Source of the DNA: Verrucomicrobiota bacterium
GTDB lineage: Bacteria > Verrucomicrobiota > Verrucomicrobiia > Opitutales > Opitutaceae
Direction: 5' to 3'
Assembly (NCBI GenBank): GCA_023430565.1
Contig: JAEZAD010000062.1
Location: 20,654 to 84,653, forward strand
Length of the DNA stretch: 64,000 nt
The position numbers were made by a program, and so were the translations under genes. Within the stretch, counting starts at the first letter, position 1, and each line of letters begins with the position of its first letter. This document shows, piece after piece, positions 35,821 to 45,068 of the stretch. Below the pieces are notes generated by a model, which saw only the letters and a list, made by a program, of their open reading frames with translations, did no database searches and had not been told where the DNA came from.

Positions 35821-35832
35821 TCATCGGGATGA
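35821..35832. promoter_or_regulatory. Putative LacI-family operator TCATC-GG-GATGA (site 2)
   Basis: This is the second perfect copy in the same divergent promoter region, 92 bp before the Gfo/Idh-GNAT start codon. Paired sites suggest cooperative binding or looping by the LacI protein encoded at 45 kb. Confidence 0.75.
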
Positions 35833-35923
35833 GTGGGCTCGCGGTTGAGGGCAGCTTGTGGCACGGTTGGTTAGCGCCGACGCCGTTCGCCACACACCCC
35901 TGTTACGGCGTCGAAAACACCGC

Positions 35924-37588
35924 ATGAGTGCTTCTGTTCCCTTTCCGAACCCCATGTCCGGCCAGCGCCCCATCCGGGTGGGGCTCGTGGGCGCCGCGGG
36001 CCGCGGCGGGAATTTTCGCACGGCGTTCGAGGCGAGCGGCGCGCGGATCACGGCGATTTGCGATTTGCGAACCGAAGCGCTGAACGAATGGCCGGATGCG
36101 ACGGTCCACCGCTACACGGACTACGAGCGGATGCTGCAGCAGGCGGAGCTCGACGCGGTGGTGGTCGGCACGCCGCAACATCTCCACGCGCGGCAGTCGA
36201 TCCTGGCATTGCAACGGCATCTGCACGTGATGAGCGAAGTGCCGGCGGCGGTCGGCGTCGAAGAAGCGCGTGAGTTGGTGCTCGCGGCGGCGGCGAGTCG
36301 CGGGATCTACATGCTCGCGGAGAACTACTGCTACTGGCGGGAAAACCGCTTGATCGCCGAACTCGCGCGGCAGGGAAAGTTCGGGGAGTTGTATTACGCG
36401 TATTGCTCCTACCTGCACGATGTGCGGCACATGATTCCGGAGACGCCGTGGCGCCGGCACTGGCAAATGGGGATCGACGGCAACACGTATCCCACGCACA
36501 GCCTCGGGCCGGTGCTGAAATGTCTCATCGGGCAGCGCATCGTGCGCGTCGCATGCGCGGGCAGCGGGAAACACCACCGCGACGACGCGGGAAACCCGTT
36601 TCACGAAGACACGACCGTGACACTCTGCAAAACCGATCGCGAGGCGTTGATCGACCTGCGGCTCGCGCTGGTGTCGCCGCGTCCGTATGAGACCCACTAC
36701 GAACTGCAGGGCACGGCGGGGGCGTATCACAATGGAAAGCTCTGGCTGCCGGAATTGAGCGAGGAGCCGAAGTGGTTTTCGGTGGACGAACTGCTCGCGC
36801 GTCCGGAGTTCGCGGAAAGCTATTTGCCGGAGGAGTGGAGAAATCCGCCGGAAGAGGCGTTGAGCGCGGGACACGGCGGCGGCGACTTCTTCGAGGTGCG
36901 GGATTTCATTCGCGCGGTGCGGGGCGAGATTCCGACGCCGATCGATATTCACGCGGGAATGGACATGACGCTGCCGGGGCTGATCTCGCAGCAATCGATT
37001 TTGCACGGCGGCGTCTGGATGGACGTGCCGGATTCGCGCGGGTGGCTGACGCCCTCGCGGCCGCAGCTCGAGATGATCTGGCCGGACGCGAGACTCGAGG
37101 CGCCGCCAACGGTGGCGTTGGGTGGCGACTATGAGCTGCGGGTTTTGGAGCCGCTTGATTATCCGGCGTTGAGCCGGTTGATGGAGGCGACGGGGTTTGG
37201 CGAATGGCCGGCGGAGCGGATCGAGGCGCATCGCCGCGGCGTGTTGCCGGGCGGTTTTTTCGTGATCGAGCACCGGCCGACGGGCGCGATCGTGGCAACG
37301 GCCAACGCGAATCATGCGCCGAACGAACGGCATCCCGAAGGCGGGGAGCTGTCGTTCGTGGCGGCATTGCCGGAGCATGCCGGGCAGGGGCTCGGACGGG
37401 CGGCGACGGCGGCGGTGGTGCGGCGATTTCTGGCGGCGGGATATCGGCGCGTGTATTTGAAAACCGACGACCACCGGCTGCCGGCGATCAAGGTTTACCT
37501 GCAGCTCGGCTTCGAACCGTTCCTTTTCAACGAGCAGATGGCGGGACGCTGGGCGGTCGTCAAAAAGGAGCTCAGGTGGACGGCATGA
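35924..37588 (+). CDS. Gfo/Idh/MocA oxidoreductase fused to a C-terminal GNAT acetyltransferase domain
   Basis: The protein has about 554 residues from ATG 35924. Residues 15-390 are a Gfo/Idh/MocA protein (GLVGAAGRGGNF, VVVGTPQHLHARQSI, AENYCYWRENRLIAELARQGKFGELYYAYCSY). The catalytic EKP is replaced by E105-V106-P107, so normal hydride chemistry may be lost or changed. From about residue 400 a GNAT domain follows (YELRVLEPLDYPALSRLMEATG, ELSFVAALPEHAGQGLGRAAT with the acetyl-CoA loop at 487-493, then YLKTDDHRLPAIKVYLQLGF). The frame is continuous through the junction. The gene is first in a four-gene operon; the next gene starts at an ATGA overlap. The product may acetylate a sugar or amino-sugar intermediate; this is inference. 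Confidence 0.87.
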   Translation: MSASVPFPNPMSGQRPIRVGLVGAAGRGGNFRTAFEASGARITAICDLRTEALNEWPDATVHRYTDYERMLQQAELDAVVVGTPQHLHARQSILALQRHLHVMSEVPAAVGVEEARELVLAAAASRGIYMLAENYCYWRENRLIAELARQGKFGELYYAYCSYLHDVRHMIPETPWRRHWQMGIDGNTYPTHSLGPVLKCLIGQRIVRVACAGSGKHHRDDAGNPFHEDTTVTLCKTDREALIDLRLALVSPRPYETHYELQGTAGAYHNGKLWLPELSEEPKWFSVDELLARPEFAESYLPEEWRNPPEEALSAGHGGGDFFEVRDFIRAVRGEIPTPIDIHAGMDMTLPGLISQQSILHGGVWMDVPDSRGWLTPSRPQLEMIWPDARLEAPPTVALGGDYELRVLEPLDYPALSRLMEATGFGEWPAERIEAHRRGVLPGGFFVIEHRPTGAIVATANANHAPNERHPEGGELSFVAALPEHAGQGLGRAATAAVVRRFLAAGYRRVYLKTDDHRLPAIKVYLQLGFEPFLFNEQMAGRWAVVKKELRWTA

Positions 37589-38634
37589 CGAAGCGACTGC
37601 GAGTTGTTCAGGTCGGCTGCGGCAGCATCGCGGCGGTGTGGTTGCAGTCGGCGGCGCAGGTGTCGGAGTTGGAGTTGGTGGCGTGCGTCGATGTGAACGC
37701 GGATGCCGCGCGCGCGAGGCGGGACGAGTTTGCACCGGGCGCGAAGGTTGGGACCGATGCGGGGGCGGCGATCGCGGAGCTGGATCCGGACATTGTGTTC
37801 AACTGCACGCTGCCGGAGGCGCATCATGCGGTCACGCGTGCGGCGCTGCGAGCGGGGGTTCACGTGCTGACGGAGAAGCCGCTCGCGGCGACGCTCGCGC
37901 AAGGGCGGGACCTGGTGGACGAAGCGGCGAAGGCGCAGCGGCTGCTCGCGGTGGCACAGAACTACCGTTATCGCGCGGCGCCGCGCACGGTGCGCGAGGT
38001 GCTGGCGTCGGGATTGATCGGGCATGTCACGACGATGACGTGCGATTATTTCGATGCGCTGCACTTCGGGAATTTCCGCGACACGATGGAGCATCCATTG
38101 CTGCTGGAGATGGCGATTCATCATTTCGACCTGGCCCGGTTTTTCGGCGCCGACGAGCCGGCGCGCGTGGATTGCTGCGAGTGGAATCCGGCGGGCTCGT
38201 GGTATCGTCATGGTGCGAATGCGTTCGCGACGTTCCAGTTCGCGAGCGACCTGATCTTCAGTTATCGCGGCAGCTGGTGTGCGGAAGGCCAGGCGACGAC
38301 GGGAAACGGACTCTGGCGGTTCTGCGGAACGAAGGGCACGCTGGTGTGGGACGGCGCGGAAAGGATCACGGCGGAGATCGTGTCGCGCGCGGGAGATTTC
38401 CGCAGCGAAGTGGAGATGAAGACGTTTCCGGTGCACGCGGTGCCCGGCCGGGACGAGTCGCACCTTAGCGTGATCAAGGAATTCGTGGATTGCGTGCGCG
38501 GCGGGCAGCTGCCGGAGACCTCGGCGCAGGACAATGTGCGCAGCCTGGCGATGGTGTGTGCGGCGATTGCGGACGTGAAGGCGCGGCGAGGCCCGCGAAG
38601 GATTCACGGGCAGGCGGTCTCGAGCCTTGGCTGA
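37585..38634 (+). CDS. Gfo/Idh/MocA-family sugar oxidoreductase
   Basis: The protein has 349 residues and is cytoplasmic. Rossmann motif VVQVGCGSIAAVW, FNCTLPEAHHAV, catalytic VLTEKPLAATL, AVAQNYRYRAAPRTVREVL, and a substrate-side HHFDLARFF element are typical. It is likely an NAD(P)-dependent sugar dehydrogenase. It may supply the active oxidoreductase partner for the EKP-less fusion protein whose stop codon it overlaps by ATGA. A DAO-type flavoenzyme starts 19 bp downstream. Confidence 0.88.
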   Translation: MTKRLRVVQVGCGSIAAVWLQSAAQVSELELVACVDVNADAARARRDEFAPGAKVGTDAGAAIAELDPDIVFNCTLPEAHHAVTRAALRAGVHVLTEKPLAATLAQGRDLVDEAAKAQRLLAVAQNYRYRAAPRTVREVLASGLIGHVTTMTCDYFDALHFGNFRDTMEHPLLLEMAIHHFDLARFFGADEPARVDCCEWNPAGSWYRHGANAFATFQFASDLIFSYRGSWCAEGQATTGNGLWRFCGTKGTLVWDGAERITAEIVSRAGDFRSEVEMKTFPVHAVPGRDESHLSVIKEFVDCVRGGQLPETSAQDNVRSLAMVCAAIADVKARRGPRRIHGQAVSSLG

Positions 38635-38653
38635 GTCTCATCGCGCTCTCATC

Positions 38654-39904
38654 ATGAATGCACCCGGTCATCCCACGCAGGCGCGCACGGCGGACATCGC
38701 GATCATCGGCGGCGGCATCATTGGGATGAGTTGCGCTTACGAGCTGGCGCGAGAGGGCGCGCAAAACGTCGTGGTGTTCGACAAGCAATTGCCCGCGTCA
38801 GGCACCACCGGCGGTTCGGCGGGCGTGATTTGTCTGCATGACATGGGCGAGATCTACGCGTATCTGACGCTCCTTGGGTTTGCGCGCGTGCAGGCGCTGC
38901 GTCGCGAACACGACTTTGGGTTTCAACCGTGGGGAACGCTGCTCGTGCTTTACGGAGAAAAAAGGTTTCCGCCCGAACCGGATGCGTATGCGCGCCGGTT
39001 TGGCGGACAGCCGAACGGCATCTACGAGCAGGAGTTCCTTTCTTCAGCGGAACTTGTGCGGCGGTTTCCATGGATCGTGAAGCAGAACGTGCGCGGCGGG
39101 ATATATTATCCGAACCAAGGCTACATCGACCCGACGGCGTTGACGGCGGTTTATGAAAAGCTCGCGGTGGAGACCGGACGTGTGACGGTGATGCGCAACA
39201 CGCCGGTGCTGCAGATGCGCGGGACCTCCGAGCGGATCGATACGTTGGTGACGCGGCGCGGCGCGTGGAGCGTTGGCACGGTGCTCAACGCCGGCGGGCC
39301 GTGGGGCGCCAAGATCGCGGCGCTGGCGGGCAGCGAGCTGGCGCTGACGCCGCAGCGAATCCAGGTGTGCGTGGCGACGGCGTTTGACGACGGCGCGGAG
39401 CGTGCGCCGCTCACGCCGCTCCCGCAGGAAGTGAACGGCGAGGGCGTTTGGTGCCGCGGCGAGATGGGGGACACGATGCTGTTTGGACAGCATCATCACA
39501 CGACGAAACCGGGTTTCACGGTCGATCCGGATTTCGTGAACAAGGTGAACGACGCGGACTTTCCGGGCGCGGTCGAGCAGGTGGCGCGGCGTTTCTGGCG
39601 CTTGCCAAAAACGACATTCCTGAACGGCTGGTGCTGCGTGTATGGGACGACCGAGGACGGATTTCCGATCGTTTCGCGGGACGGGCGAAAGCAGAATCTT
39701 TTTCACGCGGTCGGGCTCAACGGCCACGGCATCACGTGCCATGCGGGCATCGCGCAGATGGTGGCGGAGCTGGTGTTGCGCGGCGGCACGTCGCTGGACG
39801 TGAGTGCGGTGGCGGGAGGACCTGCGGCGCGACTCGATTTTTCCAAACTGGATGCGGGACGGTTTGCGCGGCGCGAACTTCTGACGTTCGAGCTGAAGGA
39901 ATGA
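38654..39904 (+). CDS. FAD-dependent oxidoreductase of the DAO family
   Basis: The protein has about 416 residues from ATG 38654. The FAD-binding motif IAIIGGGIIGMSCAYELAREG is near residue 16, followed by SGTTGGSAGVI. The C-terminal part has the DAO signature (GCCVYGTTEDGFPIVSRDGR-type region, then AVGLNGHGITCHAGIAQMVAELV). It would oxidise an amine or hydroxy acid, passing electrons to oxygen or a carrier. The true substrate here may be a sugar-derived acid or amine. It overlaps the transporter gene by ATGA. Confidence 0.86.
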   Translation: MNAPGHPTQARTADIAIIGGGIIGMSCAYELAREGAQNVVVFDKQLPASGTTGGSAGVICLHDMGEIYAYLTLLGFARVQALRREHDFGFQPWGTLLVLYGEKRFPPEPDAYARRFGGQPNGIYEQEFLSSAELVRRFPWIVKQNVRGGIYYPNQGYIDPTALTAVYEKLAVETGRVTVMRNTPVLQMRGTSERIDTLVTRRGAWSVGTVLNAGGPWGAKIAALAGSELALTPQRIQVCVATAFDDGAERAPLTPLPQEVNGEGVWCRGEMGDTMLFGQHHHTTKPGFTVDPDFVNKVNDADFPGAVEQVARRFWRLPKTTFLNGWCCVYGTTEDGFPIVSRDGRKQNLFHAVGLNGHGITCHAGIAQMVAELVLRGGTSLDVSAVAGGPAARLDFSKLDAGRFARRELLTFELKE

Positions 39905-41286
39905 AGAAGATCGAAACACATCACGCGCGGGTGCCGTGGAGCTGGGTCGCGTGGATGATTTTCCCGTGGGCGTCGCTGACATATTTCGGCAACTGCGGCG
40001 GTGCGCCGCTGGCGTTCACGATTCGCAAGCTCGTCGAGAGTCCCGCGCTCGTGGCGCTGTTGAGCAGCATCAATTTCGCGATGGTGTTTCTCGTGAGCGC
40101 GTGGGCGTCCTACATGAGCGATCGGATGTGGACGCGGTGGGGCCGGCGGCGACCGCTGTTGATTGCGGGATGGACGGGCGGCGCGATCGCCATGTTCTTC
40201 GTGCCGCTCGCGGACAACGTGTGGACTCTCGCGGCGCTCATCATCATTTTCCAGTTTTGCTCCGACGTGGGCTCGCCCTACGAGCCGCTCTACAACGAAG
40301 TCATCCCGCCGTCGCAGCGGGGACGCGCATCGACGATGCGCAGCATCATGCAGAACATGACGGGGCTGTTCTTCAACGGCGTGATGCTCGCGCAATTCGA
40401 CCGCGACTACGACCTCGGCCGCCTGAACCGGTGGCTGCACCTCGACGGCGAACGCGCGATCTACTGGGTCGGAAGCGCGGCGGTGCTGGCGGCATCGTTG
40501 TTCCTGGCGTTGAAGGTCCGCGAGACGCCGCCGCCCGAGAGCATCCGGCGCGAGCGGTTTTCGGTGCGGGGATTCTTTCGCGACGTGTTCGGCAACCGCC
40601 AGCAATGGATGGTGTATCTGCTCTACGTGAGCCCGTATCTGGTGATCGCGGGAATCGGCTCGTTCATGGCGTCGTCGTTTGGCGCGTTTGTGACGCTTTT
40701 CACGACGGAGCAGCTGGGATTTTCGCGGCAGCAGATCGGCTGGTCCGCGGCGGCGATCGGGGTGGTCAACATGGCGCTCTTTGTGCCGGTCTGGGGGTAT
40801 CTGGCGGACCGGTTACCGCGCTTGAAGCTGTTCCACTTCGCACTCGTCGTGCCGGTGGTGGTGAATCTCGTGCTTTGGGTCGTGGTGCGTTTCGGAACGG
40901 ATTATACGCTCTCGTTTCCAGCGCTGCTGGCGTTCGCGATTTTGAGCGAAGGCACGATGTCGCTGATCATGGTGCTGTGGGGACCGCTGGTTTACGACTA
41001 CCTGCCGAGCAGCAGCTATGGGACGGCGGGGGCGGGGTTCTCGTTTGTGGGCGGGCTGGCGAATTTTCTTTTGATCAACGGAGCGGGCCTTTGGGTGCAG
41101 GGATTCACGCACGTGTTCGGCACGGCGGGCAAAAGCGCGTATGATTATTCGAGCGCGTTTCTTTGGCAGGGGGGCGCGGCAGCGGTGGCGTTTGTGCTCG
41201 TGGCGTATTTTGCGCGCGAGGTGAAGCGCGGGCGGGTGATCGCGCACGCGCGATTGGAATTTGGCGATGCGAAGGCGAAGACGTGA
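39901..41286 (+). CDS. MFS transporter, glycoside-pentoside-hexuronide type
   Basis: The protein has 461 residues and about 12 membrane segments. The loop 2-3 motif SDRMWTRWGRRRPLLIAG, SDVGSPYEPLYNEVIPPSQRGRASTMRS, and the central-loop break near residue 210 fit GPH-type sugar:cation symporters of the major facilitator superfamily. It would import the sugar or sugar acid used by the three enzymes encoded just upstream, with which it forms a tight operon. It converges with the esterase gene 35 bp away. Confidence 0.88.
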   Translation: MKKIETHHARVPWSWVAWMIFPWASLTYFGNCGGAPLAFTIRKLVESPALVALLSSINFAMVFLVSAWASYMSDRMWTRWGRRRPLLIAGWTGGAIAMFFVPLADNVWTLAALIIIFQFCSDVGSPYEPLYNEVIPPSQRGRASTMRSIMQNMTGLFFNGVMLAQFDRDYDLGRLNRWLHLDGERAIYWVGSAAVLAASLFLALKVRETPPPESIRRERFSVRGFFRDVFGNRQQWMVYLLYVSPYLVIAGIGSFMASSFGAFVTLFTTEQLGFSRQQIGWSAAAIGVVNMALFVPVWGYLADRLPRLKLFHFALVVPVVVNLVLWVVVRFGTDYTLSFPALLAFAILSEGTMSLIMVLWGPLVYDYLPSSSYGTAGAGFSFVGGLANFLLINGAGLWVQGFTHVFGTAGKSAYDYSSAFLWQGGAAAVAFVLVAYFAREVKRGRVIAHARLEFGDAKAKT

Positions 41287-41321
41287 GGGGACGGCTCCCC
41301 CTACCGGTCGGTCACTCGCTT

Positions 41322-42146
41322 TCAGAAGCTTGCGGTGAGGAACCGCAGCATCTTCTCGCCCGAGTGCGTGTAGTAAGCGCCGGGGTCGTGCTCGACGTCG
41401 GCGAGAAGCTCGAACTCGAACGGGAACTTCGCTTCGAGCAGGTTCGCCAGGAAGGGCGTGTGCGAGGGAAGCGTGAGGTCATTCGTGCCGACGATCAGCA
41501 GCAGGCGAACATGCGACGCGAGTGGCGCGAGCGCGGCGACGGCATAGTCGGCGGGCAACGTGTTCTCGGGTCGGCTGCGGTAGGTGAAGGCGCCGGCCCA
41601 CGCGCCGGCGGCGGAGAAGTGATCGGGATATTTCAGCGCAAACCGAACGGCGCCGCCGGCACCCATGGAAAATCCGACGATCGTGCGGGCCTTGCGCTCC
41701 GCGCGTGTGCGATAGGTGCGGTCGATGAGCGGAACGAGTTCGTGCACGATCATCGTTTCGACCATCGATTTCGTTTCGGGTCGATCGCGATAACCGCTCC
41801 GCGGTCCGCCGTTCGGAAAGACACAGATAACCGGAGAAATCGTGCCCTGCTCGATGAACTTCGCGACCAAGCCAGCGAAGCCGGCCGCATCGGAGTTCTC
41901 GTTTCCACCGGAGCCGTGGAGGAAGTAGATGACCGGGTAACGGATGTCGCTTTCGGCGTAACCGGAAGGCAAATACACGTTGTAACCGATTTCCGCGCCG
42001 ATCGCGTTGCTGCGGAAACTTCCGTGGACGAGACCGGGGAACGGGTCGCGCTCGGGGGTGTTCCAGACGACGGGCGGGTCGGCCGAATCGGCGGCGGAGG
42101 CGGAGGATGACATCGCGAGAAGAAGGAAGGGAAGGAGGAGTTTCAT
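41322..42146 (-). CDS. Secreted alpha/beta-hydrolase esterase (esterase D / CE1-like)
   Basis: The protein has about 274 residues from ATG 42146, with signal peptide KLLLPFLLLAMSSSASA. An alpha/beta-hydrolase fold shows YNVYLPSGYAESDIRYPVIYFLHGSGGNE, a nucleophile elbow GFSMGAGG, an Asp in GTNDLTLP and a His in VEHDPGAYY. CE1-type enzymes remove acetyl or feruloyl groups from polysaccharides, which would expose the chain for glycosidases. It lies 96 bp after the TonB receptor on the same strand and is probably transcribed with it. Confidence 0.85.
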   Translation of the reverse strand: MKLLLPFLLLAMSSSASAADSADPPVVWNTPERDPFPGLVHGSFRSNAIGAEIGYNVYLPSGYAESDIRYPVIYFLHGSGGNENSDAAGFAGLVAKFIEQGTISPVICVFPNGGPRSGYRDRPETKSMVETMIVHELVPLIDRTYRTRAERKARTIVGFSMGAGGAVRFALKYPDHFSAAGAWAGAFTYRSRPENTLPADYAVAALAPLASHVRLLLIVGTNDLTLPSHTPFLANLLEAKFPFEFELLADVEHDPGAYYTHSGEKMLRFLTASF

Positions 42147-42242
42147 GGATTGCGGCACGAAATTTTGCCGGGAGCCGGATGGGAGAACGGAACGTCAAGC
42201 CCGATGCGGACGCCGGGCTTCACTTTCGGCTTCTTTGTGAAC

Positions 42243-44846
42243 TCAGAATTCGACCCGAGCGGAGAGGCGCCAGATACGCGCCGGCGCAAGGCCGAAGGAG
42301 CCGGTGATATACTTTCGATCGAAGAGGTTGCTCACGTTGAGCTGAAACGTCGTGCGGCGACTGAACACCTCGGTTTGGTAGGCGAGCATCGCGTCGAACT
42401 TCCAAAAGTTGCCCGCGACCCAGCCACGGTTGCGCGATTGATCGCCGGGGGACTCGCTCTCGTAGTTGCCGCCAAAGCCAACGCTCAAGCCATCGAGTCG
42501 GCCGTCGGCGAGCGTGTATTTGCCCCAGAAGCTGAAGAGATGCTCCGGCACCTGGGCGAGCGTGTGCCAGTTGAAATCGCGGCCGTCGTTGTATTGCGGG
42601 TCGTAGAGGCCGCCGTTGACGACGTTGATCACGGTCGGATCGTCGGTGAGGACATCGCGCGTCCAGAAATTGGAGTAGCCGGCGAGGAGTTGGAGATTCG
42701 GCGTGGGCGTCCAGATGAGATCGAACTCGGCGCCTTCGACGCGGTGCAGGCCGGAGTTGCGACTGAGATTGTAGTCGGCGACGGAGCCGGTTTGGGAATC
42801 GACCCACTGCGCGGTGCCCGCGAGCGTCTCATCCTCGAGCTGGCGGTTCGTGAGAGCATCGCTTAACACGACGCCGCTGCGATCGAGCCGGAAGATCGAC
42901 ACGGTGCCGGTGAGGCGTTGATCGAGCGCCTGCACTTTGACGCCGAACTCCATGCCTTCGCCTTCCTCGTTGTCGAGCTTGTCGCCGCCGACGGTGTCGC
43001 CATTGAAAACATTCACGAAGGTGGGATTGCGCGTCGTGATCGCCTTGAAGCTTTTGCTGTAGCTTGCGTAGACGATCGTCGAAGGCGTGACGTAGAAATT
43101 GGCGCCGACGGTGGGGGTGGTGGCGGAGGATTTTGTCCAGCCGGGGCTGGCGAGTTGGCGGCCGTCGTTGTCGAGCGGGACGGTGGCGAACTCGGTATAA
43201 CGCGCGCCGCCCAGGACCCGCAGTCGACCGTCGAGATACGAGCCCTGGTAGCTACCGCTGACGGCTTTCTCATTGGACTCGCTGGAGCTGCCGACGTTCA
43301 CGAGGTCGCTGCGCCCGGTGATGAACGAGCGGAAGTTCGGCGGGACGAAATTCGGATCGGTGACGTCGCGATACATCGTGCCGAACGCGCCGGGGAAGAA
43401 CGCCCAGTTCGGAATGCCGGGATCGTCGAATGTGCCGACGATGCCACCGGCGGCGACAAAGGCGGCCTCGTTCAGTTCGAAACCATATTGGCGGTGCTCG
43501 TCATTCACGTATTCGCCGGAGACGACGAACGTGTGTTTCGCGCCCAGCGCGTCGAAGCTGTAGGTGAGGTCGGCCTGGATGGAATCGACCTTGTTTACGT
43601 CGGCCTGCGAGCCGGGCACGACAAAGCCCTGGTCGGTGCGCCACGCCGGTGCGACGAGAAAGCCGTAGTTGACGTAGGTCGGCGTGGGAGCGGCGTTGTT
43701 GAAGTTGTTGGGGCTTTGGTGCGGGTCCTGGTTGATGAACCAGGACGTCTCGTAGTCCGACTGCTGCCGACTGTAGGCGACGCGGAAGTCGAGACGATCG
43801 ACGATCGTCCAGAGCATTTGCAAGTCGAGCACACGGGACTTGCCGTTCTCGAACGACCCGCGGCCGTTGCGGTTCCAGTTGTAGCCGCGGGGGAACCAGT
43901 AGCCGGTGTATTCACTTGGGAACAGGCCGGTCTCGGCAAATTGCCGCGGCTGCCATTCCTCGTAATACAGTTCGGGGAGGCCGGGCATGAGTTGCGAGGG
44001 CTGGAGGCGGCCGGCCTCCCAATCGGCGAGGTAATCCAGATTTGCGACGAGCGCCGGCACGGGTCCGCCGTCGCGTTGCTGGTCGGCGTATTCGTAGCTC
44101 ACGTTGAACGTGAGCCGGTGGGTGGGCCGGAAGGAGACGCCGCCCTGAAAGAACGTTTCGTCCCAATGCGTGTATTGGAGCCAGTCGTCGCTGTCGCGCT
44201 TCGACGCGACGACGCGGTATCCAAGCTTTTGATTCGCGACGACTCCCTGGTGATCGATCAGGCCCTTGTAGTAGGCGTCGCCCCCGCCGGTGACCTGAAG
44301 CAAGGTCGCGGACGTGAACTGCGGCTTCTTGCTCGTGTAGTTGATGATGCCGCCGGGTTCGGCGCGGCCGAAGAAGAGGGACGCGGGGCCTTTCACGACT
44401 TCGACGCGGTCGACGCCGTCGAGGTGGGTGTTGGCGTATTTGCGAAAACCGTCGCGGTAGATCACGTCGGTGGGCATGCCGCGAATGCGGACGTTGCCGG
44501 TGTTGAAGATGCTGAAGTCGTAGCTCGACTTCACACCGGCGGAGTAGTCGAAGGCGGCGTTGAGGCTGTCGATCGCGAGGTCGTCGAGAAACTCGCGCGA
44601 GATCACCTGAATGTTGAGGGGTGTTTCGGCGATGCTGACGCCGACCCGCGTGGCGGTGGCGGTGCTGAATTTCCGGTAGCCCGCGTCGCGGTCGGCTTCG
44701 ACGAGAAAGGGGGAAAGTTCCACGATCGTGTCGTCCGCTGGCGGAGCCGGGCGTCGCGAGGTGGATTGCGCGGGGGCGGTCAACGTGAGCACGGTCGAAG
44801 CCAGGAGCAGGCTGGAGACGCGGGAGGGGGGAGCCAGGAATGTCAT
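42243..44846 (-). CDS. TonB-dependent outer-membrane receptor, FhuA-like branch
   Basis: The protein has about 867 residues from ATG 44846, preferred over the frame opening at 44972 because MTFLAPPSRVSSLLLASTVL is a signal peptide and an AAGGAAG-type ribosome site lies upstream. The mature start carries VELSPFLVEADRDAGY. The plug is of the siderophore-receptor type (IAETPLNIQVISREFLDDLAI, NVRIRGMPTDVIYRDG, VKGPASLFFGRAEPGGIINY). The barrel ends ARIWRLSARVEF. It is shorter than, and not closely related to, the other three receptors. Its control region shares two operators with the divergent LacI gene, so sugar uptake is likelier than iron uptake. Confidence 0.9.
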   Translation of the reverse strand: MTFLAPPSRVSSLLLASTVLTLTAPAQSTSRRPAPPADDTIVELSPFLVEADRDAGYRKFSTATATRVGVSIAETPLNIQVISREFLDDLAIDSLNAAFDYSAGVKSSYDFSIFNTGNVRIRGMPTDVIYRDGFRKYANTHLDGVDRVEVVKGPASLFFGRAEPGGIINYTSKKPQFTSATLLQVTGGGDAYYKGLIDHQGVVANQKLGYRVVASKRDSDDWLQYTHWDETFFQGGVSFRPTHRLTFNVSYEYADQQRDGGPVPALVANLDYLADWEAGRLQPSQLMPGLPELYYEEWQPRQFAETGLFPSEYTGYWFPRGYNWNRNGRGSFENGKSRVLDLQMLWTIVDRLDFRVAYSRQQSDYETSWFINQDPHQSPNNFNNAAPTPTYVNYGFLVAPAWRTDQGFVVPGSQADVNKVDSIQADLTYSFDALGAKHTFVVSGEYVNDEHRQYGFELNEAAFVAAGGIVGTFDDPGIPNWAFFPGAFGTMYRDVTDPNFVPPNFRSFITGRSDLVNVGSSSESNEKAVSGSYQGSYLDGRLRVLGGARYTEFATVPLDNDGRQLASPGWTKSSATTPTVGANFYVTPSTIVYASYSKSFKAITTRNPTFVNVFNGDTVGGDKLDNEEGEGMEFGVKVQALDQRLTGTVSIFRLDRSGVVLSDALTNRQLEDETLAGTAQWVDSQTGSVADYNLSRNSGLHRVEGAEFDLIWTPTPNLQLLAGYSNFWTRDVLTDDPTVINVVNGGLYDPQYNDGRDFNWHTLAQVPEHLFSFWGKYTLADGRLDGLSVGFGGNYESESPGDQSRNRGWVAGNFWKFDAMLAYQTEVFSRRTTFQLNVSNLFDRKYITGSFGLAPARIWRLSARVEF

Positions 44847-44968
44847 GATGATTTCTGCTTCCTTACGGTTAGGGTGGGGGCGAGCGACAGCGGTCGCGGG
44901 GGCGCGATGCTGCGCCTGTCGCGTTCGGAGAAACGCCCGGGCTGAATGAACGTCAAAGAGCGTGCCGA

Positions 44969-44980
44969 TCATCTCGATGA
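44969..44980. promoter_or_regulatory. Putative LacI-family operator TCATC-TC-GATGA (site 3)
   Basis: A perfect palindrome in the 222-bp region between the divergent TonB receptor and LacI genes. Its centre is 26 bp from site 4, about 2.5 turns. Sites beside the regulator's own gene suggest autoregulation. Confidence 0.77.
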
Positions 44981-44994
44981 CCCGGAGCGGGCGC

Positions 44995-45006
44995 TCATCC
45001 AGATGA
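44995..45006. promoter_or_regulatory. Putative LacI-family operator TCATC-CA-GATGA (site 4)
   Basis: The second perfect copy in the same divergent region, 62 bp before the LacI start codon. Both arms match the other sites exactly. Confidence 0.77.
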
Positions 45007-45068
45007 CCGAGCGCGGGTCAGCTTACATTTGCGCCGGCCGACGCGCCGCGCATAGTGCGCACGCATCT

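Noticed and set aside
35724..35864. Longer N-terminus for the SMP-30 lactonase
   Set aside because: The extra codons would overlap operator sites 1 and 2, and the residues are Pro-rich and unlike the family. GTG 35723 gives the usual length.
42243..44846. Siderophore receptor function
   Set aside because: The plug resembles siderophore receptors, but no iron-related gene is nearby and the promoter region carries two LacI-type operators with sugar genes around it.
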